6,405 nucleotides of DNA from Nonlabens sp. (GCA_030731685.1 JANQTO010000108.1:1-6405), one strand, 5' to 3'; shown: positions 1 to 5,246, counted from the first letter of the stretch. Numbers and translations are program-made. The notes: generated by a model not told the origin, from the sequence alone.

Positions 1-232
1 ACTAGGAATAGCAGATCATTTTTAGTGAAATGACCTAAGATTATAAAATATAGAGCCTGGACTTTTTTCTGATTGAGTACTTGCTTGTTTGTTGCCGTGG
101 AAAAAATATAATGATTTGTGACAAAAGATGTTGCTCTATGTGGCGAATAACAAGCAAGCTGAAACATCAAGCCACTATTGAAAATCGTTTGCCTAATAGG
201 ATTTTAAGTTCTGATAAATCAATCTACAATTC

Positions 233-264
233 TAAATCTTTAGTAATAAAAACCTCCTAGGTTT
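233..264 (+). repeat. Intergenic palindromic repeat, copy 1 (single core)
   Basis: This 32-base block matches 452-483 at 28 of 32 positions, with differences at four sites (242, 245, 246 and 258). It ends in a perfect inverted repeat, AAACCT-CCT-AGGTTT, at 250-264. The similarity appears to continue upstream to about 219 with one indel, and downstream CAAGAA resembles the CACGAA that follows the second core of copy 2. Copy 1 therefore looks like a collapsed version of copy 2, in which the stretch between the two cores was lost. Intergenic palindromes of this style are common in flavobacterial genomes (general knowledge). Whether they are REP/MITE-like elements or only terminators is not decided by this sequence. 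Confidence 0.75.
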
Positions 265-311
265 CAAGAAGTTTCAGCTACTTACTGTAAACTACTGAAA
301 TCCCATCCCAG

Positions 312-340
312 CCTTCCCAGAGGGAAGGAGCTTTTTTTTT
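312..340 (+). terminator. Rho-independent terminator, rightward
   Basis: A 7-bp stem CCTTCCC (312-318) pairs with GGGAAGG (322-328) around the loop AGA. After AGC it is followed by nine T residues (332-340). The T tract lies only on the plus strand, so it would end a rightward transcript entering from the left edge or starting within the first 300 bases. No coding sequence for such a transcript is visible here, so the served gene is presumably outside the window. Confidence 0.8.
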
Positions 341-389
341 AAAAAGAATAGCCGCAGTATACCATATAAGTATTTTAAACTATAAGAAA

Positions 390-413
390 GAACTGCAACT
401 AGAAACTAAAAAC
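390..413 (+). repeat. Short degenerate AACTG/AACTA tract
   Basis: The stretch reads as loosely repeated five- to seven-base blocks (GAACTG, CAACTA, GAAACT, AAAAAC) and resembles the longer tract at 505-541. It lies between the terminator and repeat copy 2. It is too short and degenerate to call with confidence and is recorded because the same sequence style recurs next to copy 2. Confidence 0.3.
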
Positions 414-451
414 GGCATTCCCTAACTTTTACAAAATCAACCTAAATCAGA

Positions 452-501
452 TAAATCTTTTGTGGTAAAAACCTCCGAGGTTTGTTAAACCTCAGAGGTT
501 T
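452..501 (+). repeat. Intergenic palindromic repeat, copy 2 (double core)
   Basis: The first 32 bases match copy 1 (233-264) at 28 positions. Two near-identical palindromes follow each other: AAACCTC-C-GAGGTTT at 469-483 and AAACCTC-A-GAGGTTT at 487-501, separated by GTT. Each is a perfect 7+1+7 inverted repeat. The two units can also pair with each other as a 15-position stem with one central mismatch and a 3-base loop. The nested symmetry plus a related copy 219 bases upstream suggests a dispersed repeat family rather than a gene-specific site. Confidence 0.8.
467..501 (-). terminator. Likely terminator of the leftward trmB operon
   Basis: Read on the minus strand, the double palindrome forms a long hairpin followed by GGTTTTTA, so a run of five Ts (471 to 467) directly follows or overlaps the stem base. 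It begins about 46 bases after the stop codon of the last leftward gene (stop at 547-549). No better terminator for that operon is visible. The repeat may thus double as an intrinsic terminator. The T run is short, so termination efficiency is uncertain. Confidence 0.5.
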
Positions 502-504
502 CAC

Positions 505-541
505 GAAACTGCAAACTGAGACTGAAACTGGAACTGGAACT
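505..541 (+). repeat. ACTG-rich tract with roughly 6-base period
   Basis: Immediately after repeat copy 2, the motif ACTG recurs about every six bases (AAACTG, AAACTG, AGACTG, AAACTG, GAACTG, GGAAC), reaching to within about six bases of the stop codon of the leftward alkyltransferase-like gene. It is a degenerate microsatellite-like tract with no coding role that I can see. It may be part of the repeat element or a slippage product. Confidence 0.5.
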
Positions 542-546
542 TTATA

Positions 547-876
547 CTAAATCAACTCAACAGAAGGGTCCCAGAACACTTTCTTAAAATCCTGTACCTG
601 ATTTTCCTTAATAGTCAAGCCTTCACTTTCTAGCAACTGTTGCATGAGGTTTGTGCCTTGAAAATGGTGCTTTCCCGTAAGTAAACCGTTTCTGTTCACA
701 ACGCGTTGCGCAGGTACATCTTCTAAGTTGTGCGATGCATTCATCGCATAACCTACCGCCCTACTGCTGCGCGCAGCACCTAGGTATTTTGCAATGGCAC
801 CATAGCTTGTAACGCGACCTGCGGGAACTAACCGAACAACATCATAAACGCGTTGGAAAAAATCTTTTTCTTCCAT
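547..876 (-). CDS. Alkyltransferase-like (ATL/MGMT-family) DNA-lesion-binding protein
   Basis: This 109-residue protein consists only of the C-terminal DNA-binding domain of the O6-alkylguanine-DNA alkyltransferase family. The helix-turn-helix and minor-groove elements are visible: PAGRVTSYGAIA (18-29, with the base-rotating Tyr25) and SSRAVGYAM (37-45, with the arginine finger at Arg39). The active-site motif, normally PCHRV, is PAQRV at 55-59: the acceptor cysteine is Ala56 and the histidine is Gln57. The protein should therefore be unable to accept an alkyl group. Known ATL proteins instead bind O6-alkylguanine and flag it for nucleotide excision repair, which is the inferred role here. 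The length fits a stand-alone ATL. It is the last gene of a leftward operon and starts two bases after the stop of the LysE-family gene, suggesting coupled expression. The start ATG at 876 gives the expected N-terminus for the family. Confidence 0.88.
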   Translation of the reverse strand: MEEKDFFQRVYDVVRLVPAGRVTSYGAIAKYLGAARSSRAVGYAMNASHNLEDVPAQRVVNRNGLLTGKHHFQGTNLMQQLLESEGLTIKENQVQDFKKVFWDPSVELI

Positions 877-878
877 GG

Positions 879-1502
879 CTACAGGTACATTTTTGCTAAT
901 GTAAATAACGCGACTAGTAGCGTGAGGACAGCTAATATGTAATGAATCTTCCGAGAGAACGTGCGGTTATTAAATTTAAAAATACGCACTAAATTACTAT
1001 ACGCAAGTAGCATAAAAAAAGTGCCAAGCGCGGCTCCTGCAATAAATAAATGTGCGGTGGGAAATTTAAACGCAAACAAACCTCTACTGGCAAGGAACGA
1101 GCTGAAACCTATATAAAACGGTATCGGGAAAATATTGAGGGCACTTAGTATAAATCCTTGACTAAACAATTTTGCGTTTGAGCTTTCTATCGGTTCAACC
1201 GCTGGCCCAGCATCGGAACGTGCTTTTAAAAAAAAGAAAATAGACAATGCAATGAAAACGGCGATAGCAAACTGCTCCATGCGCTCTAAAATGTCTGGAT
1301 TTTCACTTAATATCTTAGAGAAAAAGACACCTACATACACTTGAGCAATCACGACTAGTGATGCGCCTAGAGCAAAAATACGCGCAGCACGTCTGTTTTG
1401 TTTTACACTAATCTTTGCTGCAGTCATATTGAGCAATCCCGGCGGAATCACCCCTATAAAACCGACGCCAAATCCAAAGATGAAGTGTAAAATCAAATCC
1501 AT
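879..1502 (-). CDS. LysE-family membrane transporter
   Basis: This 207-residue, very hydrophobic protein has about six predicted membrane segments by eye (roughly 4-24, 40-62, 76-93, 113-137, 149-171 and 186-206). The first segment carries the LysE-superfamily signature region as GVIPPGLLNMTAAK (17-30). A basic cytoplasmic loop follows (KQNRRAAR, 34-41). The family exports amino acids or other small solutes across the inner membrane, driven by ion gradients. The substrate cannot be read from the sequence, and the PPG in place of the usual PGP is a divergent form. The ATG at 1502 abuts the TAA of trmB (1503-1505) with no intervening base, and the stop lies two bases before the next gene, so this is the middle gene of a tight three-gene leftward unit. 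A polar 20-residue loop around 94-112 separates the two halves. Confidence 0.85.
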   Translation of the reverse strand: MDLILHFIFGFGVGFIGVIPPGLLNMTAAKISVKQNRRAARIFALGASLVVIAQVYVGVFFSKILSENPDILERMEQFAIAVFIALSIFFFLKARSDAGPAVEPIESSNAKLFSQGFILSALNIFPIPFYIGFSSFLASRGLFAFKFPTAHLFIAGAALGTFFMLLAYSNLVRIFKFNNRTFSRKIHYILAVLTLLVALFTLAKMYL

Positions 1503-2171
1503 TTACCGCAGTCTAAATTTTATATATGTTATCGCTTTACCGACCTCAAGATACTGCTTTTCGTAGAATGTTTGGGTACCCACGACTTCTTCTGGAGCTT
1601 CGGTATTTGTATAAATGTCATGGTGTGCATATAAAATCTCTTCGCCCAATCCTTGTAACAAACCCAGCGTGTAACCGTGCATATATTCGGAATCTGTCTT
1701 TAAGTGCATGAGCCCGTCGGGCTGTAATATGTGACGGTATTTATCTAGAAAAACGGGGTTTGTCATGCGGTGTTTTGTGCGCTTGTACTTTATTTGAGGG
1801 TCTGGAAAAGTAATCCATATTGCTGCTATTTCCGCTTTCGCGAAAGCGTAATCAACAAGCTCAATCTGGGTTCTTAAAAAAGCTACGTTAGGTAGATTTT
1901 CCTCTACCGCAGTTTTTGCACCTCGCCAAAATCGTGCTCCTTTAATATCAATTCCTATAAAATTGCGCTCTGGATATTTACGCGCCAGCGCGATAGTATA
2001 TTCTCCCTTACCACAGCCCAGCTCTAGGGTTATAGGATTATCGTTTTTAAAGAACTCGTTCCATTTTCCTTTATGGGCAAAACCCGCGACCATTTCTTCA
2101 CGCGTAGGTTGCACGACGTTATTAAAGGTCTCGTTTTCATTAAATCGCTTGAGTTTATTTTTAGATCCCAC
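1503..2171 (-). CDS. trmB: tRNA (guanine-N7-)-methyltransferase TrmB
   Basis: TrmB uses S-adenosylmethionine to form 7-methylguanosine at position 46 of the variable loop of tRNAs. The 222-residue protein shows the family's SAM-binding loop ELGCGKG (50-56), the acidic motif GIDIKGARFWRGAK (73-86), the catalytic TFPDPQIKYKRTKHR block (121-135), HLKTDSEYMHGY (156-167) and the C-terminal TQTFYEKQYL (199-208). The N-terminus MGSKNKLKRF is typical of Bacteroidota members. The start is GTG at 2171-2169: an in-frame TAA lies only four codons upstream (2183-2181) with no ATG between, so this is the only reasonable start. It is the first gene of the leftward operon, with its stop directly adjacent to the LysE-family start. 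Residues 109-113 (AFAKA) are encoded by a 16-base perfect palindrome. All key motifs look intact. Confidence 0.97.
   Translation of the reverse strand: MGSKNKLKRFNENETFNNVVQPTREEMVAGFAHKGKWNEFFKNDNPITLELGCGKGEYTIALARKYPERNFIGIDIKGARFWRGAKTAVEENLPNVAFLRTQIELVDYAFAKAEIAAIWITFPDPQIKYKRTKHRMTNPVFLDKYRHILQPDGLMHLKTDSEYMHGYTLGLLQGLGEEILYAHHDIYTNTEAPEEVVGTQTFYEKQYLEVGKAITYIKFRLR
1833..1848. repeat. 16-bp perfect palindrome inside trmB
   Basis: The sequence CGCTTTCGCGAAAGCG is its own reverse complement over all 16 bases, and is GC-rich in an AT-rich region. It lies within trmB and encodes AFAKA plus flanking bases, just before the conserved IWITFPDPQIK block. I recall similar palindromes recurring in flavobacterial genomes, but that could not be checked here. 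It may be a highly iterated palindrome comparable in style to HIP1 of cyanobacteria, a protein-binding site, or chance. Confidence 0.6.
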
Positions 2172-2229
2172 TGTAGTAGTTTAAAGATTAGATAATGTTT
2201 ACTTAAAATAGGAAATACTCCTATCCAAG

Positions 2230-2237
2230 TATCTTTG
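2230..2237 (+). promoter_or_regulatory. Candidate Bacteroidota -7 box of the glycosyltransferase gene
   Basis: TATCTTTG matches the Bacteroidota sigma-70 -7 consensus TAnnTTTG exactly. It ends four bases before the GTG start at 2242. No good TTG -33 element is seen at the usual 17-23 base spacing; the nearest similar triplet is TTA at 2203-2205, about 24 bases away. If the box is used, transcription would begin at or almost at the start codon, giving a leaderless or nearly leaderless message. Confidence 0.4.
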
Positions 2238-2241
2238 CAAG

Positions 2242-3360
2242 GTGCAAATATCTAAAAACATATTGGTTGCTCCACTAAATTGGGGCTTAGGACACGCAAC
2301 TAGATGCATTCCTATCATAAAAGCGCTACTTGAAAACGGTGACAACCCTATCATAGCAAGTGATGGCGACGCATTGATGTTATTGAAAAAAGAATTTCCT
2401 CGACAGCAGTTCATTGAATTGCCATCTTACAATATTAGTTACGGTAAACCAGCAACTTCCCTCAAGTGGAAAGTAATAATGGATACCCCTAAAATTTTAA
2501 GGGCCATAATTAAGGAACATAGCTCTTTACAATCCATTATTCGTATAGAGAAAATAGACGGTGTTATCTCTGACAACCGCATGGGATTATTTAGTTCAAA
2601 AGTTCCTTGCGTTTATATAACCCACCAGCTTAGGGTATTGAGTGGCAGTACGACGTGGCTCTCCACAATGTCTCATAGGTTTTTTATAAAGCGCTTTAAT
2701 ACCTGCTGGATTCCTGACGTTGTTACACAACCTAATCTTTCAGGGATTTTATCTCAGGTAAACGTAAGTAATGTAAAACAAGTTTACACCGGTCCATTAT
2801 CAAGATTTCAAAATACGGGCAGTTATCAGAAAAAATATGACCTCTTGGTACTACTTTCTGGACCAGAACCTCAACGTGGCATTTTAGAGAAAAAGCTTTT
2901 AGGTGAACTTAAAAATTATCGCGGCGAGGTACTATTTGTTGCAGGAAAAGTTGAAAAAGAACAAAGGGTAGATAAACGAGGCAAAGTAACATATTATAAC
3001 TACTTATCTACTGAAGGACTTCAAAAAGCGCTGGACCGGAGTGAACTCATTCTTTCTAGAAGTGGTTACACGACTATCATGGATTTATGTAAACTAGGAA
3101 AAAAGGCTTTTTTTATACCAACTCCTGGACAGCACGAGCAAGAGTATTTAGCTGAAAAACTGCAGGCAGATGGCATTGTACCTTTTGCAACTCAAGATGT
3201 TTTTACAATAGACATGTTAGAACGCGTTACAGATTTTACTGGTTTTGAAGCTTACGCTTCCACTATGACCTCAATGTCTTCAATAGCTTTTTTATTAGAA
3301 ACTGCTTTTTCAAGTGTAAAGGAAAACTCTGAGCCCATACCTAGCTCACTTTCTATATAG
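2242..3360 (+). CDS. GT-B (MurG/GT28-like) glycosyltransferase family protein
   Basis: This 372-residue protein has a two-domain GT-B layout. The N-terminal domain opens with ILVAPLNWGLGHATRCIPI (7-25), whose GxGHATR loop is the acceptor-side glycine-rich loop of MurG-like enzymes. The C-terminal half carries SRSGYTTIMDL (272-282) and then PTPGQHEQEYLAEKL (293-307), the nucleotide-sugar-binding region typical of glycosyltransferase family 28. It probably transfers a sugar from a nucleotide donor, but donor and acceptor are unknown; it is not MurG itself. No signal peptide or membrane helix is evident. The GTG start is chosen because an in-frame TAG lies at 2209-2211 with no ATG between, and the family begins just before the ILVAPLNWG strand. 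Its last 36 codons (about 337-372) overlap the oppositely oriented histidine kinase gene by 109 bases, and the final SVKENSEPIPSSLSI is antisense to kinase coding sequence, so the tail may be a read-through extension. Confidence 0.85.
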   Translation: MQISKNILVAPLNWGLGHATRCIPIIKALLENGDNPIIASDGDALMLLKKEFPRQQFIELPSYNISYGKPATSLKWKVIMDTPKILRAIIKEHSSLQSIIRIEKIDGVISDNRMGLFSSKVPCVYITHQLRVLSGSTTWLSTMSHRFFIKRFNTCWIPDVVTQPNLSGILSQVNVSNVKQVYTGPLSRFQNTGSYQKKYDLLVLLSGPEPQRGILEKKLLGELKNYRGEVLFVAGKVEKEQRVDKRGKVTYYNYLSTEGLQKALDRSELILSRSGYTTIMDLCKLGKKAFFIPTPGQHEQEYLAEKLQADGIVPFATQDVFTIDMLERVTDFTGFEAYASTMTSMSSIAFLLETAFSSVKENSEPIPSSLSI

Positions 3361-4364
3361 ATACGCTCATTGTGCGCCTCTATAATGTGCTTCACAATAG
3401 CAAGTCCCAGACCGGACCCACCTTCCTTGCGATTACCTGAACGGTCTACTCTAAAAAAACGCTCAAACAGTCTGGGTAAATGCTCTGCTGCGATGCCTTC
3501 ACCATTATCTGTAACGCGCACGATTACTTTGTTGTTTATGAGGTCCTCAATAGAAACTTCGGTAGTGCCATTTTCACGTCCGTATTTAATGGAATTCACA
3601 ACAAGATTTGAAATGACTTGTTGCACTCTGGCAGCATCTGCATGAACAAGTATTTGTTCTTTATAAACGATGTCTGTTTCTAGGGATATTTTCTTTTTAC
3701 TAGCTTTCATTTCGAACTGATCAAAGACCTGATGCACCAGTTCTACAATGTCAAAAATGTCTTTCTCTAGACTCATATCGCCTATTTCGAGTTTTGTAAT
3801 CATGTCTAGGTCGTTCACAATATATGTCAGACGATCAACTCCTTTTTGCGCTCTTGTTAGATATTTTTTCCGGAGGCTTTTATCCTTGTGAGCACCATCT
3901 AACAATGTATCAATATATCCCTGAATGGTGAACAACGGTGTTTTGAGCTCGTGAGAAACATTTCCTAAAAATTCTTTACGATATTCTTCTCGTATTTGTA
4001 GCGTTTCTATCTCTACCTTTTTCTCACGGGCGTACTGTTCCACTTGTGATTTGAGCATTTTCATGTCTGTAGCGATAGGCATTTTATCAAATGCAGTTGC
4101 ATCGAGAACAGCCACCTCGTTATAAATATGCTGGATACGTTTGTAAATAAATTTTTGCGCACGGAGTTGTATAGCAGCAAAGCATATAACGAAACACCCC
4201 AGAAAACCCAGTCCAATGTGCCACCATGGCTGTTTTGCGATAAGTATCACGTAAAAAGATAACACAACGGTAACAGCAATACAAATGGCAAGTGAAGTTC
4301 TAAGTGCAAACTTGTAACTGCGTTTTACTTTTTTAGGAATAGTTTTTTTTTGCTTGACAATCAT
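3252..4364 (-). CDS. Membrane sensor histidine kinase (PhoR-like, no extracytoplasmic domain)
   Basis: The protein has 370 residues. Two membrane helices (about 20-43 and 48-67) are joined by only a few residues (KQPWW), so there is almost no periplasmic sensing domain. A linker with predicted coiled-coil character (about 100-130) leads to the dimerisation/H-box FLGNVSHELKTPL (132-144, phospho-acceptor His138). The ATPase domain follows: N-box NLVVNSIKYG (253-262, Asn257), G1 box VTDNGEGI (284-291), F-box FERFFRVD (300-307), G2 box GGSGLGLAI (315-323). All catalytic motifs are intact. The ATG overlaps the response-regulator stop as ATGA (4364-4361), implying translational coupling to its partner. 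The domain plan resembles PhoR, but no phosphate-specific evidence is present. The signal might be sensed within the membrane or through another protein. After the conserved GMGSEFSFTLE (342-352), an 18-residue charged tail overlaps the convergent glycosyltransferase gene. Confidence 0.95.
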   Translation of the reverse strand: MIVKQKKTIPKKVKRSYKFALRTSLAICIAVTVVLSFYVILIAKQPWWHIGLGFLGCFVICFAAIQLRAQKFIYKRIQHIYNEVAVLDATAFDKMPIATDMKMLKSQVEQYAREKKVEIETLQIREEYRKEFLGNVSHELKTPLFTIQGYIDTLLDGAHKDKSLRKKYLTRAQKGVDRLTYIVNDLDMITKLEIGDMSLEKDIFDIVELVHQVFDQFEMKASKKKISLETDIVYKEQILVHADAARVQQVISNLVVNSIKYGRENGTTEVSIEDLINNKVIVRVTDNGEGIAAEHLPRLFERFFRVDRSGNRKEGGSGLGLAIVKHIIEAHNERIYIESELGMGSEFSFTLEKAVSNKKAIEDIEVIVEA

Positions 4365-5053
4365 TTTACATACTTATACCCGACACCTTTGATAGTATTA
4401 ATACTGTCATCACCTAATTTTTCTCTTAATTTTCTAATATGTACATCTATGGTACGGCCACCTACGACAACATCAACGCCCCAAATTGTTTCGAGAATTT
4501 CTTCTCGTTTAAAAACTTTACCAGGCTGTGATGTTAACAACGATAATAATTCAAATTCTTTTCTAGGGAAAACAAGTTCCTCCTTACGCAGGAACACTTT
4601 GTACTGGTCATGATCTATAACCAGGTCTCCTAATTTAGTACTGCCAGAATTAGCCGCTATTTCTTCTACCTGAAGTTTACGACGTAGTAATGACTTTACT
4701 TTAGAGACCAGAACACGAGGTTTGATGGGTTTTGTGATATAGTCGTCTGCACCTACATCAAAACCTGCTATCATAGAATAATCTTCACTACGTGCCGTAA
4801 GAAAGGTAATAATTGTGTGCTCCAACTCGGGCATTTTGCGCATTTTCTCGCAAGCTTCCATACCATCCATTACAGGCATCATCACATCTAAAATAATAAG
4901 GTCCGGTTTTTTCTTTTTAGCTTTTTTGATGGCTTCATCGCCGTTAGCAGCGGTAAAAACTTGATACCCCTCATTTTTTAGGTTGTAACCTACAATTTCC
5001 AGTATGTCTGGCTCATCGTCTACAAGTAAGATTTTTGCGCTATATTCTTTCAT
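4361..5053 (-). CDS. OmpR/PhoB-family response regulator transcription factor
   Basis: The protein has 230 residues. The receiver domain (about 6-124) has the acidic pocket VDDE (11-14), phospho-acceptor Asp56 in ILDVMMPVMDG, Thr86 in FLTARS and Lys108 in YITKPIKP. The C-terminal winged-helix DNA-binding domain (about 138-230) ends with the recognition-helix segment GRTIDVHIRKLREKLG (199-214) and the wing IKGVGYKY (221-228). It is phosphorylated by the histidine kinase encoded immediately downstream, whose start overlaps this stop as ATGA. It then binds direct-repeat DNA as a dimer, as is known for this family. The ATG at 5053 gives a standard N-terminus (MKEYSAKILLVDDE). Upstream lies an 11-base-period direct repeat suitable for such a regulator, suggesting autoregulation. 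Specific target genes are not known; the divergent M36 protease is a positional candidate. Confidence 0.96.
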   Translation of the reverse strand: MKEYSAKILLVDDEPDILEIVGYNLKNEGYQVFTAANGDEAIKKAKKKKPDLIILDVMMPVMDGMEACEKMRKMPELEHTIITFLTARSEDYSMIAGFDVGADDYITKPIKPRVLVSKVKSLLRRKLQVEEIAANSGSTKLGDLVIDHDQYKVFLRKEELVFPRKEFELLSLLTSQPGKVFKREEILETIWGVDVVVGGRTIDVHIRKLREKLGDDSINTIKGVGYKYVK

Positions 5054-5076
5054 AGTTTCAACATAAGGATAATATG

Positions 5077-5084
5077 TAAAGTTA
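5077..5084 (-). promoter_or_regulatory. Candidate -7 box of the response regulator/kinase operon
   Basis: Read on the minus strand, TAACTTTA matches the Bacteroidota -7 consensus TAnnTTTG at all but the last fixed base. It would place the transcription start roughly 15-20 bases before the regulator ATG (5053). No clear -33 TTG element is present, which would fit a promoter needing an activator bound at the direct repeat further upstream. Confidence 0.25.
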
Positions 5085-5113
5085 AGGAGATTGTTATTTA
5101 GAATCTGTAATTA

Positions 5114-5132
5114 TAAGGTTAGCTTAAGGTTA
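5114..5132. promoter_or_regulatory. 11-bp-period direct repeat, possible OmpR/PhoB-type operator
   Basis: TAAGGTTA occurs at 5114-5121 and again at 5125-5132, separated by three bases, giving an 11-base centre-to-centre period. OmpR/PhoB-family regulators are known to bind tandem half-sites with about this period (the E. coli pho box has two 7-base repeats with 4-base spacing). The site lies 60-80 bases upstream of the response-regulator start and roughly 30 bases beyond its candidate -7 box, which suits activation or autoregulation. It is also within the shared divergent region with the M36 protease gene. Binding by this regulator is inference. Confidence 0.4.
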
Positions 5133-5210
5133 AGACTTCGCAGTTTCAAACATTCAATTTACCTTCTTTTTAACGATTATAAACCTTGGCACGAATAGAA
5201 TCTGCTTTAT

Positions 5211-5246
5211 TTTAATATTCGAGATGTATATTGCAGCAATATTAAA
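5211..5246. promoter_or_regulatory. Nested inverted repeats upstream of the M36 protease
   Basis: A perfect inverted repeat, ATATTGC-A-GCAATAT, lies at 5228-5242. Overlapping it, the arms TTTAATATT (5211-5219) and AATATTAAA (5238-5246) form a second perfect 9-base inverted repeat across 18 bases. Both lie 45-80 bases before the protease ATG, where an operator or promoter element would be expected. Roughly 14 bases beyond the nested repeat is TTTATAGTTTAC (5254-5265), a weak -7-like sequence. The regulator that might bind is unknown, and AT-rich arms can arise by chance. Confidence 0.3.

Larger units (their letters stand above)
1..546. other. Intergenic stretch without a supportable gene
   Basis: No reading frame here resembles a protein I recognise. 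Frame 2 is open from the left edge and reads LGIADHF before a TAG at 23-25, which could be the last residues of a rightward gene beginning outside the window, but seven codons cannot support this. The longest small frame with a start that I noticed (ATG at 138, 40 codons) runs into the first repeat copy and looks accidental. What the stretch does hold is a rightward intrinsic terminator, two copies of a palindromic intergenic repeat and short-period ACTG-rich tracts, each listed separately. No tRNA-like or rRNA-like sequence was seen. Confidence 0.6.

Noticed and set aside
138..260. A 40-codon plus-strand frame starting at ATG 138
   Set aside because: It resembles no known protein, has no ribosome-binding or promoter signal, and ends inside the palindromic repeat, so it is most likely accidental.
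765..778. 14-bp palindrome TGCTGCGCGCAGCA in the alkyltransferase-like gene
   Set aside because: By simple base odds about 0.4 palindromes of this length are expected per window, and the codons encode the conserved AARSS region, so it needs no further explanation.
1526..2184. Plus-strand frames opposite trmB
   Set aside because: They are shadows of trmB, which has complete family motifs on the minus strand; their translations show no recognisable features.
2199..2414. Minus-strand frame opposite the glycosyltransferase start
   Set aside because: It is antisense to the conserved GxGHATR region, has no family resemblance, and would occupy the trmB upstream region.
3252..3360. A terminator between the convergent glycosyltransferase and kinase genes
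   Set aside because: No stem followed by a T run was found on either strand in the overlap.
3370..3645. Plus-strand frame opposite the histidine kinase
   Set aside because: It is antisense to the conserved ATPase motifs of the kinase; the apparent protein is a codon-mirroring artefact.
4350..4613. Plus-strand frame opposite the response regulator
   Set aside because: It is antisense to the winged-helix domain, with no independent support.
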